Shown here in pieces: positions 11,660 through 22,151 of a stretch of DNA of 64,000 bases. The stretch's first letter is position 1; every line of letters starts with the position of its first letter. A program made the translations under genes and the position numbers. Source of the stretch: Hemerocallis citrina (lineage: Eukaryota > Streptophyta > Magnoliopsida > Asparagales > Asphodelaceae). The stretch covers positions 251,575,228-251,639,227 of the forward strand of contig CM030358.1 of assembly GCA_017893485.1 (NCBI GenBank). The letters are read 5' to 3'. The notes beneath the pieces were generated by a model. The model was given only the letters and a program-made list of their open reading frames with translations. It made no database searches and was not told the DNA's origin.

Positions 11660-12510
11660 TTTCTCTATATATATATACTCAAATTATTAACTTTAGAAAA
11701 TAGGACAAGATTTTATTTATTTTCACTCGATTTGGAAAACTATACATATGGGTTTTTTTTGGAGATAAAATTGTGAGGCAACACCCTCGGGCGTTCCATT
11801 AAAAAGCACTTACACACTCCCTGCCGATATATCTCCTTGTGAAATACGCTAAGTGAATTGTTAGTCAGCTTGGGCCCAATGGGGCCCAACCGGTTCCCCT
11901 TCCCTTATCGTTAGGGGGCTACATTTGGAAAAGTTTCCCAATCAAGAGATTCTTAATTAATTCTTTCTAATTTGGGCGATGACATCCTCTTTTTAGAGAA
12001 TGAAGGAGAGGTCTATGATCAATTTGGAATAGATCCTAGCCATTGGACTAGATCTAGTTCTAGCCTTCCTCGATCTACATAGGTGGAGGCTTCAGTTTTC
12101 TTATGCCATGGGAAACACTTTTAGATGTCATACTAGACATACAAGTCCATATTTTAGAGAAGAAGAAACCCCAACTCTTCCTCCTATACTTTTGTTATAG
12201 CTCATTCCCAACCACTACTCTCTTCCGGTCCCGAGGTTGTGACAGTGTGACTAGTGTTGTGTTCTCCTCCAGTAGGAGACGCCACCATACGAGGCTTATT
12301 CATGAAGGGGACATTGACTACACATTCCGCTTCTGCATTCCACTCCACATCCAATCAATGTACGACAACTCACTCGTAGTATCATGCCAAAATTTTCACT
12401 TGATTATTTACATCATGCTTTAGGTCTAGATTTGTTCATATCAATACCATACATGTGATGATCTAGTAGATGAAATAATCATGCACTGTTGGGATCGTAG
12501 CCGCCCAACA
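11660..12510 (+). other. Probable 5' LTR (3' portion) of a Ty1/copia element
   Basis: The stretch ends in CCCAACA at 12510 and is followed at once by a primer binding site, which marks 12510 as the end of an LTR. I could not fix the LTR start, and no second copy lies in the window because the element is cut off on the right. No gene is seen; the open frame at 12103-12423 has no recognisable domain. Confidence 0.5.
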
Positions 12511-12511
12511 A

Positions 12512-12523
12512 TGGTATCAGAGA
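12512..12523 (+). other. Copia primer binding site (initiator tRNA-Met type)
   Basis: TGGTATCAGAGA lies one base after the LTR end CAACA and matches the 3' end complement of initiator methionine tRNA except at the last base. Confidence 0.75.
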
Positions 12524-14258
12524 TACGGCTCCTTCTAAGAATTTTTGATGTTTCATATGATTGAACTGTGTTGAACAAATCCCCAAAATTTAATATTAGT
12601 TAGGTCAAATTATTTATGTAATTATTTGATCTTAAATTGGATTGTAAGCACGAAACTTCAAATCTATGGAGATTTTGATTTTAAATCCTTCATCACTGTT
12701 TCATTGGATTAAACTCTGTTGAACAAATCTCCAAAAATTTAATATTAGTTAGGTTATTTATGTAATTGTTTGGTCTTAAATTGGATTGTAAGCCGAAAAT
12801 TCAAATCAACGGAGATTTTAATTTTAAATCCTTCATCAATTGGGTCGTAATTTTGTCGATATATATTTGAGAATTTTTGTGGGATGATTTGTTCTTGTTT
12901 ATTATTTGTTTGAAGTTTTGGAATTAAAATTGATTTAAAAATCAGATTTAAAAAAAAGTGAGATAAACCCTAATCCTAAAAACTCTTCTATTTCCTTCAG
13001 TATTGTGTCGATTGCCGGATATGGCCACCATCACCCCGCGGGGTGTGCGGGCGAGCCGTTGAAACCAGGCCCTACCGTCAAGTTTGAACGGTGGGCGTTA
13101 TCTCGGTCGAAAAATTCCTCGGAGTTCAACTCCATTTGATTGGTTTTGCGATTTTCTGAGAGATGGCTGGAGAAGAAGAGGAGATAGAGAAGGGTTGGCC
13201 GGACTAAGGGGGGCCAACAACTTTGACGTCTGCCATTAGACTCGCCAACGATCGCCATGCCGACCATCAGAAATGGGTGATACCCATTCGTTGGGTTGGT
13301 TGTCGGGTCCGAAGGAAAGAAAAAAGGAGAGGTTCTCCAAAGCTCACTGTAGCCACCATCGCCTTCAACTGACCATAGCCTTCGCTGTCTTCGTCGCCGC
13401 TGCCACAGTGGTCTGGAAGGAAGAAAAGGGTAGTCGGGTCGGGTCAGGAATGGTCTGAATTGGATGTTAAAATCCAACCTGCCCAGGCAGCACGTGCTTA
13501 GCATGTCCCATTTGAGTTGCACGTGTGCACGTGCTGTGCGCTGGCGGGCGAGAGGGTTTCTGGGCTGGGTTTCGGGTTTGGAATTTCAATTCTAGACCCG
13601 ACCCTATGTGCACGTGCAGTGCAAGGGGACTCTGGCGGGTTGCAGGATCAGATCTGGGTGCATATCCGACTCGTTTTGGGTCTGGGTCTGGGTGTGGGTG
13701 TGGGTTTGAGGCTGGATACTGACCCGAATACTACTCGTTTGGCAATGTGAATTTCTGGTAAAACTGGATCTAGCAAGGTCAATAGGCCTGATTGAACTGG
13801 ATCATAGTTTGACCGAGTCAAACAAACCCAAAAGTGGGTCCGGATTCAGCCTAACCAGAACCGTTAAGCGTTTGGGGTCTGTTTTGGGGTTTTCTAAGGA
13901 CAAATTAAGCATTTTCAAATCTGTTTTCTCACCCAATTTGAGCCTAGTGATTTTTTTATAAATTGTCACCATGACGATGCACGATTTTTTACTAGAAGTG
14001 GATGTAGCAGACTCGGTCTTTTAGACAATCTTGTTGGTCTAAGACTTGTAAGTTTTCCTAATTTATTCCAAAGTTGCCCACAATAATTAGAAATAATTTT
14101 TTCATTATTATTTGTAGTTTATTAAGCCAATTTTGACAGGTTGAGGGGTTTAGAGTCCGTTCATCAGTGCACTGCATGAGTTTTTTGCAGGGATTAGATT
14201 CCAAGACAAAATGGCTTGCAAAATAGTTATGTTTTATATGTTATAACAATGTTTACAG
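12524..14258. other. Copia leader region, non-coding
   Basis: About 1.7 kb between primer site and gag without a recognisable gene. Two similar AT-rich blocks of about 130 bp (near 12550-12690 and 12690-12840) form a rough duplication. The GC-rich part 13020-13760 gives open frames on both strands (for example 13031-13522 minus) that look like composition effects. Length and lack of coding suggest insertions or a long leader. Confidence 0.4.
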
Positions 14259-14424
14259 ATCCCGGGTTCGAGCCCTATTGGTTGGCAAAGAGCCTTAAAC
14301 ACCTCTGGAGTGTGGCCACGTGACCGTAAGCCAATGCGCCTGCGCAAACACCCCGTCACGGGTCCTGGGATTAGTCTGAGCCACTAGAGGCGGATGGAAA
14401 CCCATGTTGTCAAAAAAAAAAAAA
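14259..14424 (+). mobile_element. tRNA-derived SINE, 5' truncated
   Basis: A Pol III B box, GGTTCGAGCCC, sits at 14265-14275 within a tRNA-like context. It is followed by a GC-rich body of about 130 bp (with GGATTAGTCTGAGCC near its end) and a poly-A tail at about 14412-14424. The A box and the tRNA-related head are missing or unrecognisable. The layout resembles plant SINEs such as the Au type, but I cannot name the family. Confidence 0.55.
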
Positions 14425-15092
14425 TGTTTTCACAGGTTTGCAGGTGCTGCAAATAAAATAAATGCTCAAAATATGTATTTTGTGAAGTGTTAATTTTATG
14501 CCGATGAACGGATCACCCTCTACAAATTAATGTTTGTATGTTACTTATGACTAATTTTATGTTGCTGATAGAGACTTGAGTTTGTGAATGCATGTGTTTT
14601 TTTAGCTAAGTGAACACTCAATAGGCTTTAAGTTATTTTATTTATTATATGAAGGACCTAGTGAGGCATTTTTTTGGCGGCATCAAATGAAGAAAAGAGA
14701 GAAAAATGTTGATTTTTTTTTTTTTTTTTTTTTTTGCTCATAGTCAAATTGTAAAGTGACTGTATTCCATGATGCCCCACATGCAAGTTCGCGAACTCCC
14801 TTGGACAAACAAATAATTAGTCGTAATTTAAAGTTTTTTTGACTGTTTTTCAAAATATAAATAAATTAGATATAAGAGTTGCAATGTAGAATCTCGTGGT
14901 TGTGCTGTTTTCGTACAAGGGTTTTCATGGGGTTGAGTTGCTATATAGTATCAGCGAAAACTTCTCTAGACTCTCTTTAGGGGGACGGTGCTAATGACAA
15001 GGTTTTGGGTTGTATTCTCGATTGTCTATCAATTCTGATATATCCACTCTTTGTGTTGTCTTTTTTTTTGTTTCACGGTAGTATCGATGTTG
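14425..15092. other. Non-coding remainder of the copia leader
   Basis: AT-rich DNA with a run of about 22 T at 14715-14736. No gene or RNA is seen. Confidence 0.5.
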
Positions 15093-15321
15093 TCTCATAA
15101 GGCCGTAGGCACTGATCTTGTTAAGGGAAAAAAGCTTGTTGGGAAAAATTATGACATTTGGAGTAGGAAAGACCAGCTTATCCTCTTTAGCGAGGGCTTG
15201 AGTGGGCATATCACCGCCACTATGCAAGAACCCTTTATGCAGTTGGGTGGACTGTTGCACAAATGCAAGATAAGACTAATAGAGAATGGCTAAAAGAAAG
15301 TCACCAAATGGGCAACATTAT
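15093..15321 (+). pseudogene. Copia gag N-terminal fragment
   Basis: The frame reads KKLVGKNYDIWSRK and LILFSEGLSGHI, the start of the copia Gag polyprotein (UBN2/Retrotran_gag_2 type). A frameshift follows: the last codons before 15321 (EWLKESHQMGN) are in another frame. Insertion of the Tat element at 15322 splits it from its continuation at 29578. Confidence 0.7.
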
Positions 15322-15920
15322 TGTTGCCGCTAATTTTGGTGTGGGGGCAAACAGATAGTATTTGTGGATTCCTAGGGAAACTGAATAGTAAACCTGTATA
15401 CCTGTTTCGCCGGAGTTCTGATCGTTGACTCCCGCCGTTCACCTGCAAAAAGTGCGAGACACCGGGGTTGTTCCCGGCGACGCACCCTCCGACGCTCAAG
15501 TCAGTAATCTGGAAGACTATGAAAGAGCGCAAAAACTGGTGAAAGATTGATTACCTCTTAATGGAGATGGGTGGGGGGTATTTATAGGCGTCTTTAGGGA
15601 CCAGATTAGGCATGTAATCCCCTGTGTATAGATAAGGAATGTAATCCCTAATCCCCAGTGAAAGGATAGATATGAATCAGGGCCGTTGATTAATGTTAAT
15701 CAGAAATCCTAATTCTATCCTGGCGGATCGGGTTCGTCGCGGGTTGAGACCCGCGCCCAGTTGAGGTGGATCCATTCGCGGGTTATTGGGTCTGTGAGAA
15801 GGAGGCCCCAGTACCCGCTTCAGACCCGTCTGTAGGCGAAATTACTGTCTTACCCCCGGTCCTCAGGATTCGTGCCCCATTTGGACGGTCTCGATTAAAA
15901 TCCTATTTTTAGCCATATCA
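15322..15920 (-). repeat. 3' LTR of the Tat element
   Basis: 599 bp; on the minus strand it begins TGATATGGC and ends GGCAACA. A TATA box (TATAAATA on the minus strand) lies at 15579-15586. It is the same length as the partner LTR. Confidence 0.92.
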
Positions 15921-15940
15921 CGAGCCCCCCACTCCTAAAG
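15921..15940 (-). other. Polypurine tract of the Tat element
   Basis: Read on the minus strand, a purine-rich run (AGGAGTGGGGGGC) ends five bases before the 3' LTR; it would prime plus-strand DNA synthesis. Confidence 0.8.
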
Positions 15941-16324
15941 GCTGAGGGTGACCAGTCTTTGAGGAGTAGTTTGAATGTTTTAGTGGCTAGTGGAGTAGTA
16001 TCGGAGTCCGAAGGGGTGTTTTTGAATCCTGACGTAGGGGGTAAGGTAACTCCTTCTTTTTTGAAGCCATGTGGTATATCAAGTTTTTATCTATCTTTTC
16101 GGGCTATTTATCTAATTTTGCGATATGTTAGCTAGTCGTTCGGGGGTTTTAGCCGTATATTCCAGGCAATTATTGTTCGTTCGGAGGCTCAAAAATATCC
16201 TCCGAATTTTCAATTATTTCCTAGAATTTTTAGCTAATTTTCCCAAATTTTTAGCAATTTTTCGCAATTTTTAAATAAATAAAATGATTTAAATAAATAA
16301 AAATTGATTTTTTAATACTTATTT
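15941..16324. other. Non-coding spacer in the Tat element
   Basis: AT-rich stretch between the polypurine tract and the first tandem array. No gene is seen. Its end has repeated AATTTTT and AATAAATAAAA runs. Confidence 0.6.
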
Positions 16325-16900
16325 ATGACGTGGCGTCATCTGAGCCCTTCGATCAGGGCGGAGCACGAGCTTCGGAGCGATCAGACGGTCCCTGCTCCTC
16401 GGCAAGTTTTTTGCCGTATACGAGGGTCGGTACCTCGGTACCTCGGCTCGGAGGGTCAGCGCTTCGGCTCGAAGAATCTGAGGTACGTGGCATCATATGG
16501 GCCGTCTATTTCAGCGTGGATCTCCATAAAACGCTATCTTGTCGTTTAGTGGACGTGGCCAAATCTGGGCCGTCCGTCATGACGAGCGCGCTTTTTCACA
16601 AGATCCAACGGTTGATATGGGTCGGCGTGATTTTTTGCCATATACGAGGGTCGGTACCTCGGCACCTCGGCTCGGAGGGTCAGCGCTTCGGCTCAAAGAA
16701 TCCAGGGTACGTGGCATCATCTGGGCCGTCTACTTCAGCGTGGATCTCCACAAAACGCTATCTTGTCGTTTAGTGGGCGTGGCCAAATCTGGGCCGTCCA
16801 TCATGACGAGCGCGCTTTTTCACAAGATCCAACGGCTGATACGGGTCGGCGTGATTTTTTGCCATATACCAGGGTCGGTTCCTCGGCACCTCGGCTCGGA
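16325..16900 (+). repeat. Tandem array, 224-bp period, about 2.5 copies
   Basis: Units start near 16325, 16550 and 16774. Each holds a CTTGTCGTTTAGTG box, a CATCATCTGGGCCGTC-like box and a core ATATACGAGGGTCGGTACC. Open frames across it on both strands are repeat artefacts. Confidence 0.85.
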
Positions 16901-16972
16901 GGGTCAGTGCCGTTGGCCGAGGCGCTGCGTTGGGTGTTTTGGAGGAAGTGTTCTTTGAAGATTCCGCCCCTC

Positions 16973-18040
16973 CGTGTCCAGTGGCTCGGCTGTTCGGCTG
17001 AGCTGTTCGGTAGCTCGGCTGAACAAGCCGATGGCAGGCAGCTCGGAAGAGACGCGTGGCTGGATCTGGGCCGTTCATCATGGCGCGCATCACGAGGATG
17101 GGGTTCAGATCATGAGAAAATGTTATCTTGTCATTTTGTGGGCGTGGCACGATCTGAACCGTCCATCTGATTCTGTCGCGAATTTTGGAGAGATCCGACG
17201 GTGACTTCGCCTCGGGATGATTTTTCTCTATATACGAGGGTCGGTACCTCGTCATCTCGGCTCGGCGCATCAGGGCTGTTTGGCCGAGGTGCTGAGTTGG
17301 CTGTTTTGAGGGAAACGTCTTGAGGGTTCCACCTTTCCGTGCCTAGTGGCTCGGCTGTTCGGCTGAGCTGTTCGGTAGCTCGGCTGAACAAGCCGATGGC
17401 AGGCAGCTCGGAAGAGACGCGTGGCTGGATCTGGGCCGTTCATCATGGCGCGCATCACGAGGATGGGGTTCAGATCACGAGAAAACGTTATCTTGTCGTT
17501 TTGTGGGCGTGGCACGATCTGAACCGTCCATCTGATTCTGTCGCGAATTTTGGAGAGATCCGACGGTGACTTCGCCTCGGGATGATTTTTCTCCATATAC
17601 GAGGGTCGGTACCTCGTCATCTCGGCTCGGCGCATCAGGGCTGTTTGGCCGAGGTGCTGAGTTGGCTGTTTTGAGGGAAACGTCTTGAGGGTTCCACCTT
17701 TCCGTGCCTAGTGGCTCGGCTGTTCGGCTGAGCTGTTCGGTAGCTCGGCTGAACAAGCCGATGGCAGGCAGCTCGGAAGAGACGCGTGGCTGGATCTGGG
17801 CCGTTCATCATGGCGCGCATCACGAGGATGGGGTTCAGATCACGAGAAAATGTTATCTTGTCGTTTTGTGGGTGTGGCACGATCTGAACCGTCCATCTGA
17901 TTCTGTTGCGAATTTTGGAGAGATCCGACGGTGACTTCGCCTCGGGATGATTTTTTCTCCATATACGAGGGTCGGTACCTCGTCATCTCGGCTCGGCGCA
18001 TCAGGGCTATTTGGCGGAGGTGCTGAGTTGGCTGTTTGGA
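16973..18040 (+). repeat. Tandem array, 365-bp period, about 2.9 copies
   Basis: Three near-identical units start at about 16981, 17346 and 17711. Each contains the same core as the 224-bp array (TATACGAGGGTCGGTACCTC with a CGAGG/CCTCG dyad) plus a GGCTCGGCTGTTCGGCTGAG block. The array ends about 400 bp before the antisense gene and on its strand, so it is a candidate promoter or enhancer of that gene. Confidence 0.9.
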
Positions 18041-18220
18041 AGGAGCGCAGTAGCTCGGTTGCTCAGTCGAGCTGTTCGATAGCTCGGCCTGGCAGACCGG
18101 TGGCCGAGTCGTTGAGTTAGTGATTTGGAGAGTTTTTGCTTCTCGTAACGTTGCCACTTTTCCGCTTGTCGCTTTGGCTTCTTAGTGGGCTTTTTGCGTT
18201 TCCCAAGGAGGCCCAACATC

Positions 18221-18270
18221 TTGGGGGTTATAAGTTTTTCACCCCCACTCCCAAGCTCATTTCTCACATT
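18221..18270 (+). promoter_or_regulatory. Candidate core promoter of the Tat antisense gene
   Basis: GTTATAAGT at about 18228-18236 is a TATA-like box followed about 30 bases later by a pyrimidine-rich region, and 205 bases later by the ATG of the antisense gene. It is the best TATA candidate between the 365-bp array and the ATG. Confidence 0.4.
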
Positions 18271-18440
18271 TTACTCTCAAGTCTTCATTTTCGTTCTCTA
18301 AGTTCTCTGCTAGCGGCGATTTTCGCTCCAAGGCGTTGCTGTTAGCTGTCGCGTGGGCCAGGCGATTTCCGGCGAGAGCACTCCGACCGTGAACGTCACT
18401 TCAAAGGTCAGTTTACTTAGTCTAAACAATTTTTCTAGAG

Positions 18441-20601
18441 ATGTCTCGAGTGAACTCGGGAAGTGGGGCCTCGTCTTCGGGCGATGATGGTGCCGAGGAG
18501 AGGAGGAGGTTGGAGATCCGGAGAAAGGGTAAACAGGTCGCCGAACCGTCTGTAGCCGAGACGAGGCAGGAGAAGAAGAAGAGGAGGATGGAGACCCAAT
18601 CTCCCATAGTGGCGGTGATTGTGGAAAACCCGAAGCAAGCCCCCGAGATGGGACGATATCCTTCTGTCCTGTCCGGGCATTCGGGGATCAGGCAGTACGA
18701 GGGCGACTTGTTGGAGAAGGCGATCTATGGGAAGTCGAAGATCGTCGAGGAACCTAACCCGGCCCTTCCCACCGAAGCCGACGAGCTCATCTCGGTGTTG
18801 TCCGAGAAGGACCTACTTCGGATTAGAAAGGCCTTCGCCATCCCTCCGGAGTACAAACTGATTCTCCCTGGTCCCGGGATGCGAGCGAATTCCAAGCTGC
18901 CGTCGTCGGATATGTGCATGTTCGACGTCGACTCCTTGATTGCCGGGCTACGTTTCCCGCTGCATCCTTTCATCCTTCAGATCCTCGGCTGGTTCTGCCT
19001 CGCGCCGACCCAATTCATGCCGAACACATGGCACCACGTGAACGCCTTTTTGCTTCAGTGCTACAGAGCCGAAGTAGAGCCAGATCTAACGGTCTTCCGA
19101 GGAATGTATCGCGTAAACCGGCAGCACAAGACGGAGTATCGATACTACTTGGGGCCGAGGAAGGGTGTTAGGATTATAGAAAACCCCGACTCAATTAAGG
19201 TTTGGAAAGAAAAATATTTTATAATAAGGGGCGAGGCGATTCGGCCTATTCCGACCCGGTGGAAAGTGGAGGTGCCGAAATTCGTGCGAGCCGACCCTGT
19301 TTTGTCTGAGGCCGAGGAGGAGGTGGCGAGGAAGATAATGGCTCTTCCGCTGTTGAGTTGGAGGGAGTTGACGGAGGAGGTGTTGTTCGGGTCCGACCTA
19401 AGCCCCATCGACCCGAGTATGCTCCTGACATCTCATTCGTTTTTCTTTCAAGTTTTTAGTTCTCACTAATTTGTTTTTTGTTGTCCGATGCAGAGGCGAT
19501 GAAGATTGACTTCAACTCAATGATGGCCGACAGATCCAAGTTGGCCGGGGGCAGAAAGAGGAAGAGGGCGACCGAGGCTGCCTCGTCGACTCTGCAGCCC
19601 ACTGTCGCCTCCACCATTGCTCCGCCCCCTCCGACTACTGAGGCGCCCTCGGAGGTCGTTGTTGCCGAGGAGACCTCGGCCCCCGTGGCCCCTGGCGTGA
19701 TTGAGGGGGCCTTTGACGTCAATGCGGCACTGTCGCTTGAGGCTCTGCCATTGACGAAAGACGCCGAAGAAATCCTGACCGAGCAGCACAAACAGTTGTT
19801 TGTGCCGAACTGGCGGGTGAGGAATCATGACGGATTCCTCGGCAACTCCCAGATGTCCGTGCAGGTCGTCAAGCACTTGGCGACCCCGAAGGATAGGGCC
19901 GCGCTGAAGGCGGGGACGGTCGGCGACGACACTTATGAAGTCGCTCGGTCACTTGTGTCAGTAAGTGTCTTACAAATTTCTTTAAGTTTGTTGCTCGGCT
20001 TGAGCATCACTGATAGTTGTCTTTGCAGGCCACTTGCCACTTTGGCCACCTCCTCGAGACATTCGCCGAGCAGGAGAAGGAGCTGAGGGCCGCCAGTGAC
20101 AGAGACAGGTCGGCAAAGGTTAGGGTGGTCAAGGAACTCGAGGCCGAGCAGAGGAGAGCCGAGGCCTTGGAAGTCCGGGTGGCCGACCTTGTTGCCGATC
20201 TGGAGAGAGCCAAGGGGCACTTCGAGGCGGAGTCCGCCAAGGCCGCCAAGGCCGCCGAGGAGCTGGCTGCGGCGATGAAGTCCTTGGCCGAAGAGAAGGC
20301 GGAGAAGGAGGCCGAGGCCGAGGCGAAGAAGCACATGGCCGAGAACATGGAGCGGTCTTATCAAACGGCGCTCGATCATGTCCAAGAACGGATCCCTGGC
20401 TTCGAGCAGGTCGGCTACCGACTGTGGCCAAGGTCGTCTTCAGGCGACGAGGGGGAGGAAGGTGAAGGCGACGAGACTGAAGGTGAAGACGAGGAGGAGG
20501 AGACCGACCGACCGGTGGCGGACGGCCAGGTCGAGGGGAGGATCGAGGGGCCATCTGTCAATGCACCCGTGGTCGAAGCGGCGACGCAGGTGGACCCCTG
20601 A
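18441..20601 (+). CDS. Antisense gene of the Tat element: PF04195-like domain plus coiled coil, 3 exons, 671 aa
   Basis: Function unknown. Exons are 18441-19416, 19494-19960 and 20029-20601; the introns (77 and 68 nt) both start GT, end AG, and keep the frame open throughout. Residues 21-50 are rich in Arg/Lys and may be a nuclear signal. Residues about 170-240 match the plant transposon-associated domain PF04195 (Transposase_28, putative gypsy type), with FPLHPFILQILGWFCLAP followed by a PNTW motif. Exon 2 is Ala/Pro/Thr-rich. Exon 3 opens with about 120 residues of Glu/Lys/Ala heptad-like coiled coil, then an acidic tail. The gene lies opposite to gag-pol, between pol and the 3' LTR, where extra antisense ORFs are known in Tat-type elements. 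It has no stop or frameshift while gag-pol has many. A GT site at 20590 may offer a longer product (see 20776-21489). Confidence 0.75.
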
Positions 20602-20775
20602 TCCCCTCGTTAAATTTTTGTAGTTTTCTTTTTGTTTTTTCTTCCGAGCATTGTAATGCCTTTTGCGGACTGGCCACCGCTTTTAATGAATGAAAAATAT
20701 TTTGACTCCGAAATTTTTGTCCAAGTGTTTGGTTCGGTAATGTAGTACTTCAATGCTATCCCTTTCTCATTTCAG

Positions 20776-21489
20776 ATCGCTGAGCAGACTCCTATCACCT
20801 CGGCTGATCGGCGTCGAGCCGAGTTGTTTAAGCGATCTCGGGAGGATCGTCTCGAGGGTGAGGTTCACCTGACGAGGAGGATACTTTACAATTTAGAGAT
20901 TAGGCATAGTGAGGCGTTGGCCGAACTGCACCATCTACGGATAGTCGAGGCCGAGCTATCTGCTAAGGAAGAGGAACTGGCGCGAGTTTCGGCCGAACGA
21001 GATGACTTTGCGAAGAAGGTACAACAGCTGCAAAGGGTGACGATCGACAAGAGCATCGAGGTGACACACTTGCGCCGCATCATATCTGACAGCGCTGAAT
21101 ACCCCGGTTCGGCGAAGCTTCCTCGATTCAAAGTGATTGTGAAGGACGACACGTTGAAGGACCGGATTATCGAACTGGAGGAAGAGGTTGCTCGGCTCAA
21201 GCCTCAGCCGGTGAGGGCTAACGTTCGGAGCACCTCGTGCACTCGTGAAGAGATCGAGCGAGGGATCACGTTCTATCAAGCGGCGAGCCGGACTCCCATC
21301 GTAGGCAGGTCAGCAGCCGACGCCAAAAGCGGTGTAGCGGTGTCTTCAAGCGGTGCTTCGGTCAGAGCAACTGTCAGGGTCAGCAGCGAGGAGGCGTCTC
21401 GGTTCGTTGGACTGGAGACGAGCTCGGAGGTCAAGAAGCGCCGACCCAAAGTGTCACTGAACCGGAGCATACCCCTTCCTCGGAGGTAG
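20776..21489 (+). CDS. Second antisense coiled-coil exon, possibly an alternative 3' end of the antisense gene
   Basis: An open stretch of 237 codons begins right after a good acceptor (TTTCTCATTTCAG, ending 20775) and has no ATG near its start, so it looks like an exon rather than a separate gene. Residues 1-140 are Glu/Leu/Arg-rich and probably coiled coil; the tail is Ser/Val-rich and ends in a basic stretch. A donor-like CAG/GTGGAC at 20589/20590, twelve bases before the upstream stop, is phase 0 and would join the upstream gene to this exon in frame, giving about 905 residues. The donor is weak, and DNA just after 20601 looks like a 3' end (AATGAATGAAAAAT near 20686), so two alternative 3' ends are possible. 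Confidence 0.5.
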   Translation: MAEQTPITSADRRRAELFKRSREDRLEGEVHLTRRILYNLEIRHSEALAELHHLRIVEAELSAKEEELARVSAERDDFAKKVQQLQRVTIDKSIEVTHLRRIISDSAEYPGSAKLPRFKVIVKDDTLKDRIIELEEEVARLKPQPVRANVRSTSCTREEIERGITFYQAASRTPIVGRSAADAKSGVAVSSSGASVRATVRVSSEEASRFVGLETSSEVKKRRPKVSLNRSIPLPRR

Positions 21490-22151
21490 TAAACGGGTCG
21501 TGTCTTGTTGTTGTAACCCATTTGCAAGCTTTTGTTATTGTAATCCATTTTGTAATTTTATCCAAGTTATTAATAGAATTGGAGTTGTTTTATCCGAACT
21601 GTTCTCTGCTGTCTTCTTATTTGTGCTCTAGTCGCGCTAACTAGGGTAGGCTCGAAATGAACCGCGAGGCAGGTGTTCGCATCGTCGAGCACCTTGGCCT
21701 CGAAACTCTCTTTTTTGCTGCGCTTCTGAATCTTGCCCGGTCCCTTCAGGTGAGGCTCGGTTCGGCTGTTAAGGCGCAGTTGTTTCTCAGCTGTGCCCAC
21801 GTGGCCTGATCGTAGCTTGAAGACCGGAGTGACTTCTGCCGAGCGAAGTGAAGCGATCAGAGCTGTCTGATGTTTGCACGAATCTTGAGGCGGGTCCAGT
21901 TCCCAAGAAAACGATATCTTGTCGTTTTGTGGACACGTGGCTGAATTAGATCCGCTCATCACGCCCTAGCACACTTTCTGAGATGATCTGATGGTGGTTT
22001 TGTCTTGGGAGGTTTTTTCGCCATATACGAGGGTTGGTACCTTGTCCGCTCCGCTCGACAGTCGCGGGGCAGGTTGGGATGGCCCTCTAACCCCGGCCCG
22101 TTTGAGGACGAGTTGGTGAGATAAAGTCGAGCCATAGGAGAGGTCCGATCG
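21490..22151. other. Spacer with one more copy of the promoter-like core
   Basis: The first 100 bases are AT-rich and could be the 3' end of the antisense transcript. At about 21900-22060 is a diverged copy of the array core, with TATCTTGTCGTTTTGTGG and ATATACGAGGGTTGGTACC, so the core flanks the antisense gene on both sides. The 130-codon minus-strand frame here (21570-21962) has no recognisable domain. Confidence 0.6.

Noticed and set aside
13031..13522. 163-codon minus-strand ORF in GC-rich copia leader
   Set aside because: No recognisable domain, opposite strand also open, composition explains it.
14265..14275. B box as part of a tRNA gene
   Set aside because: No cloverleaf or A box can be drawn around it; body and A-tail fit a SINE.
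16325..17934. Many 75-166 codon ORFs on both strands
   Set aside because: They repeat with the tandem units and have equal length in each unit; artefacts of the 224- and 365-bp arrays.
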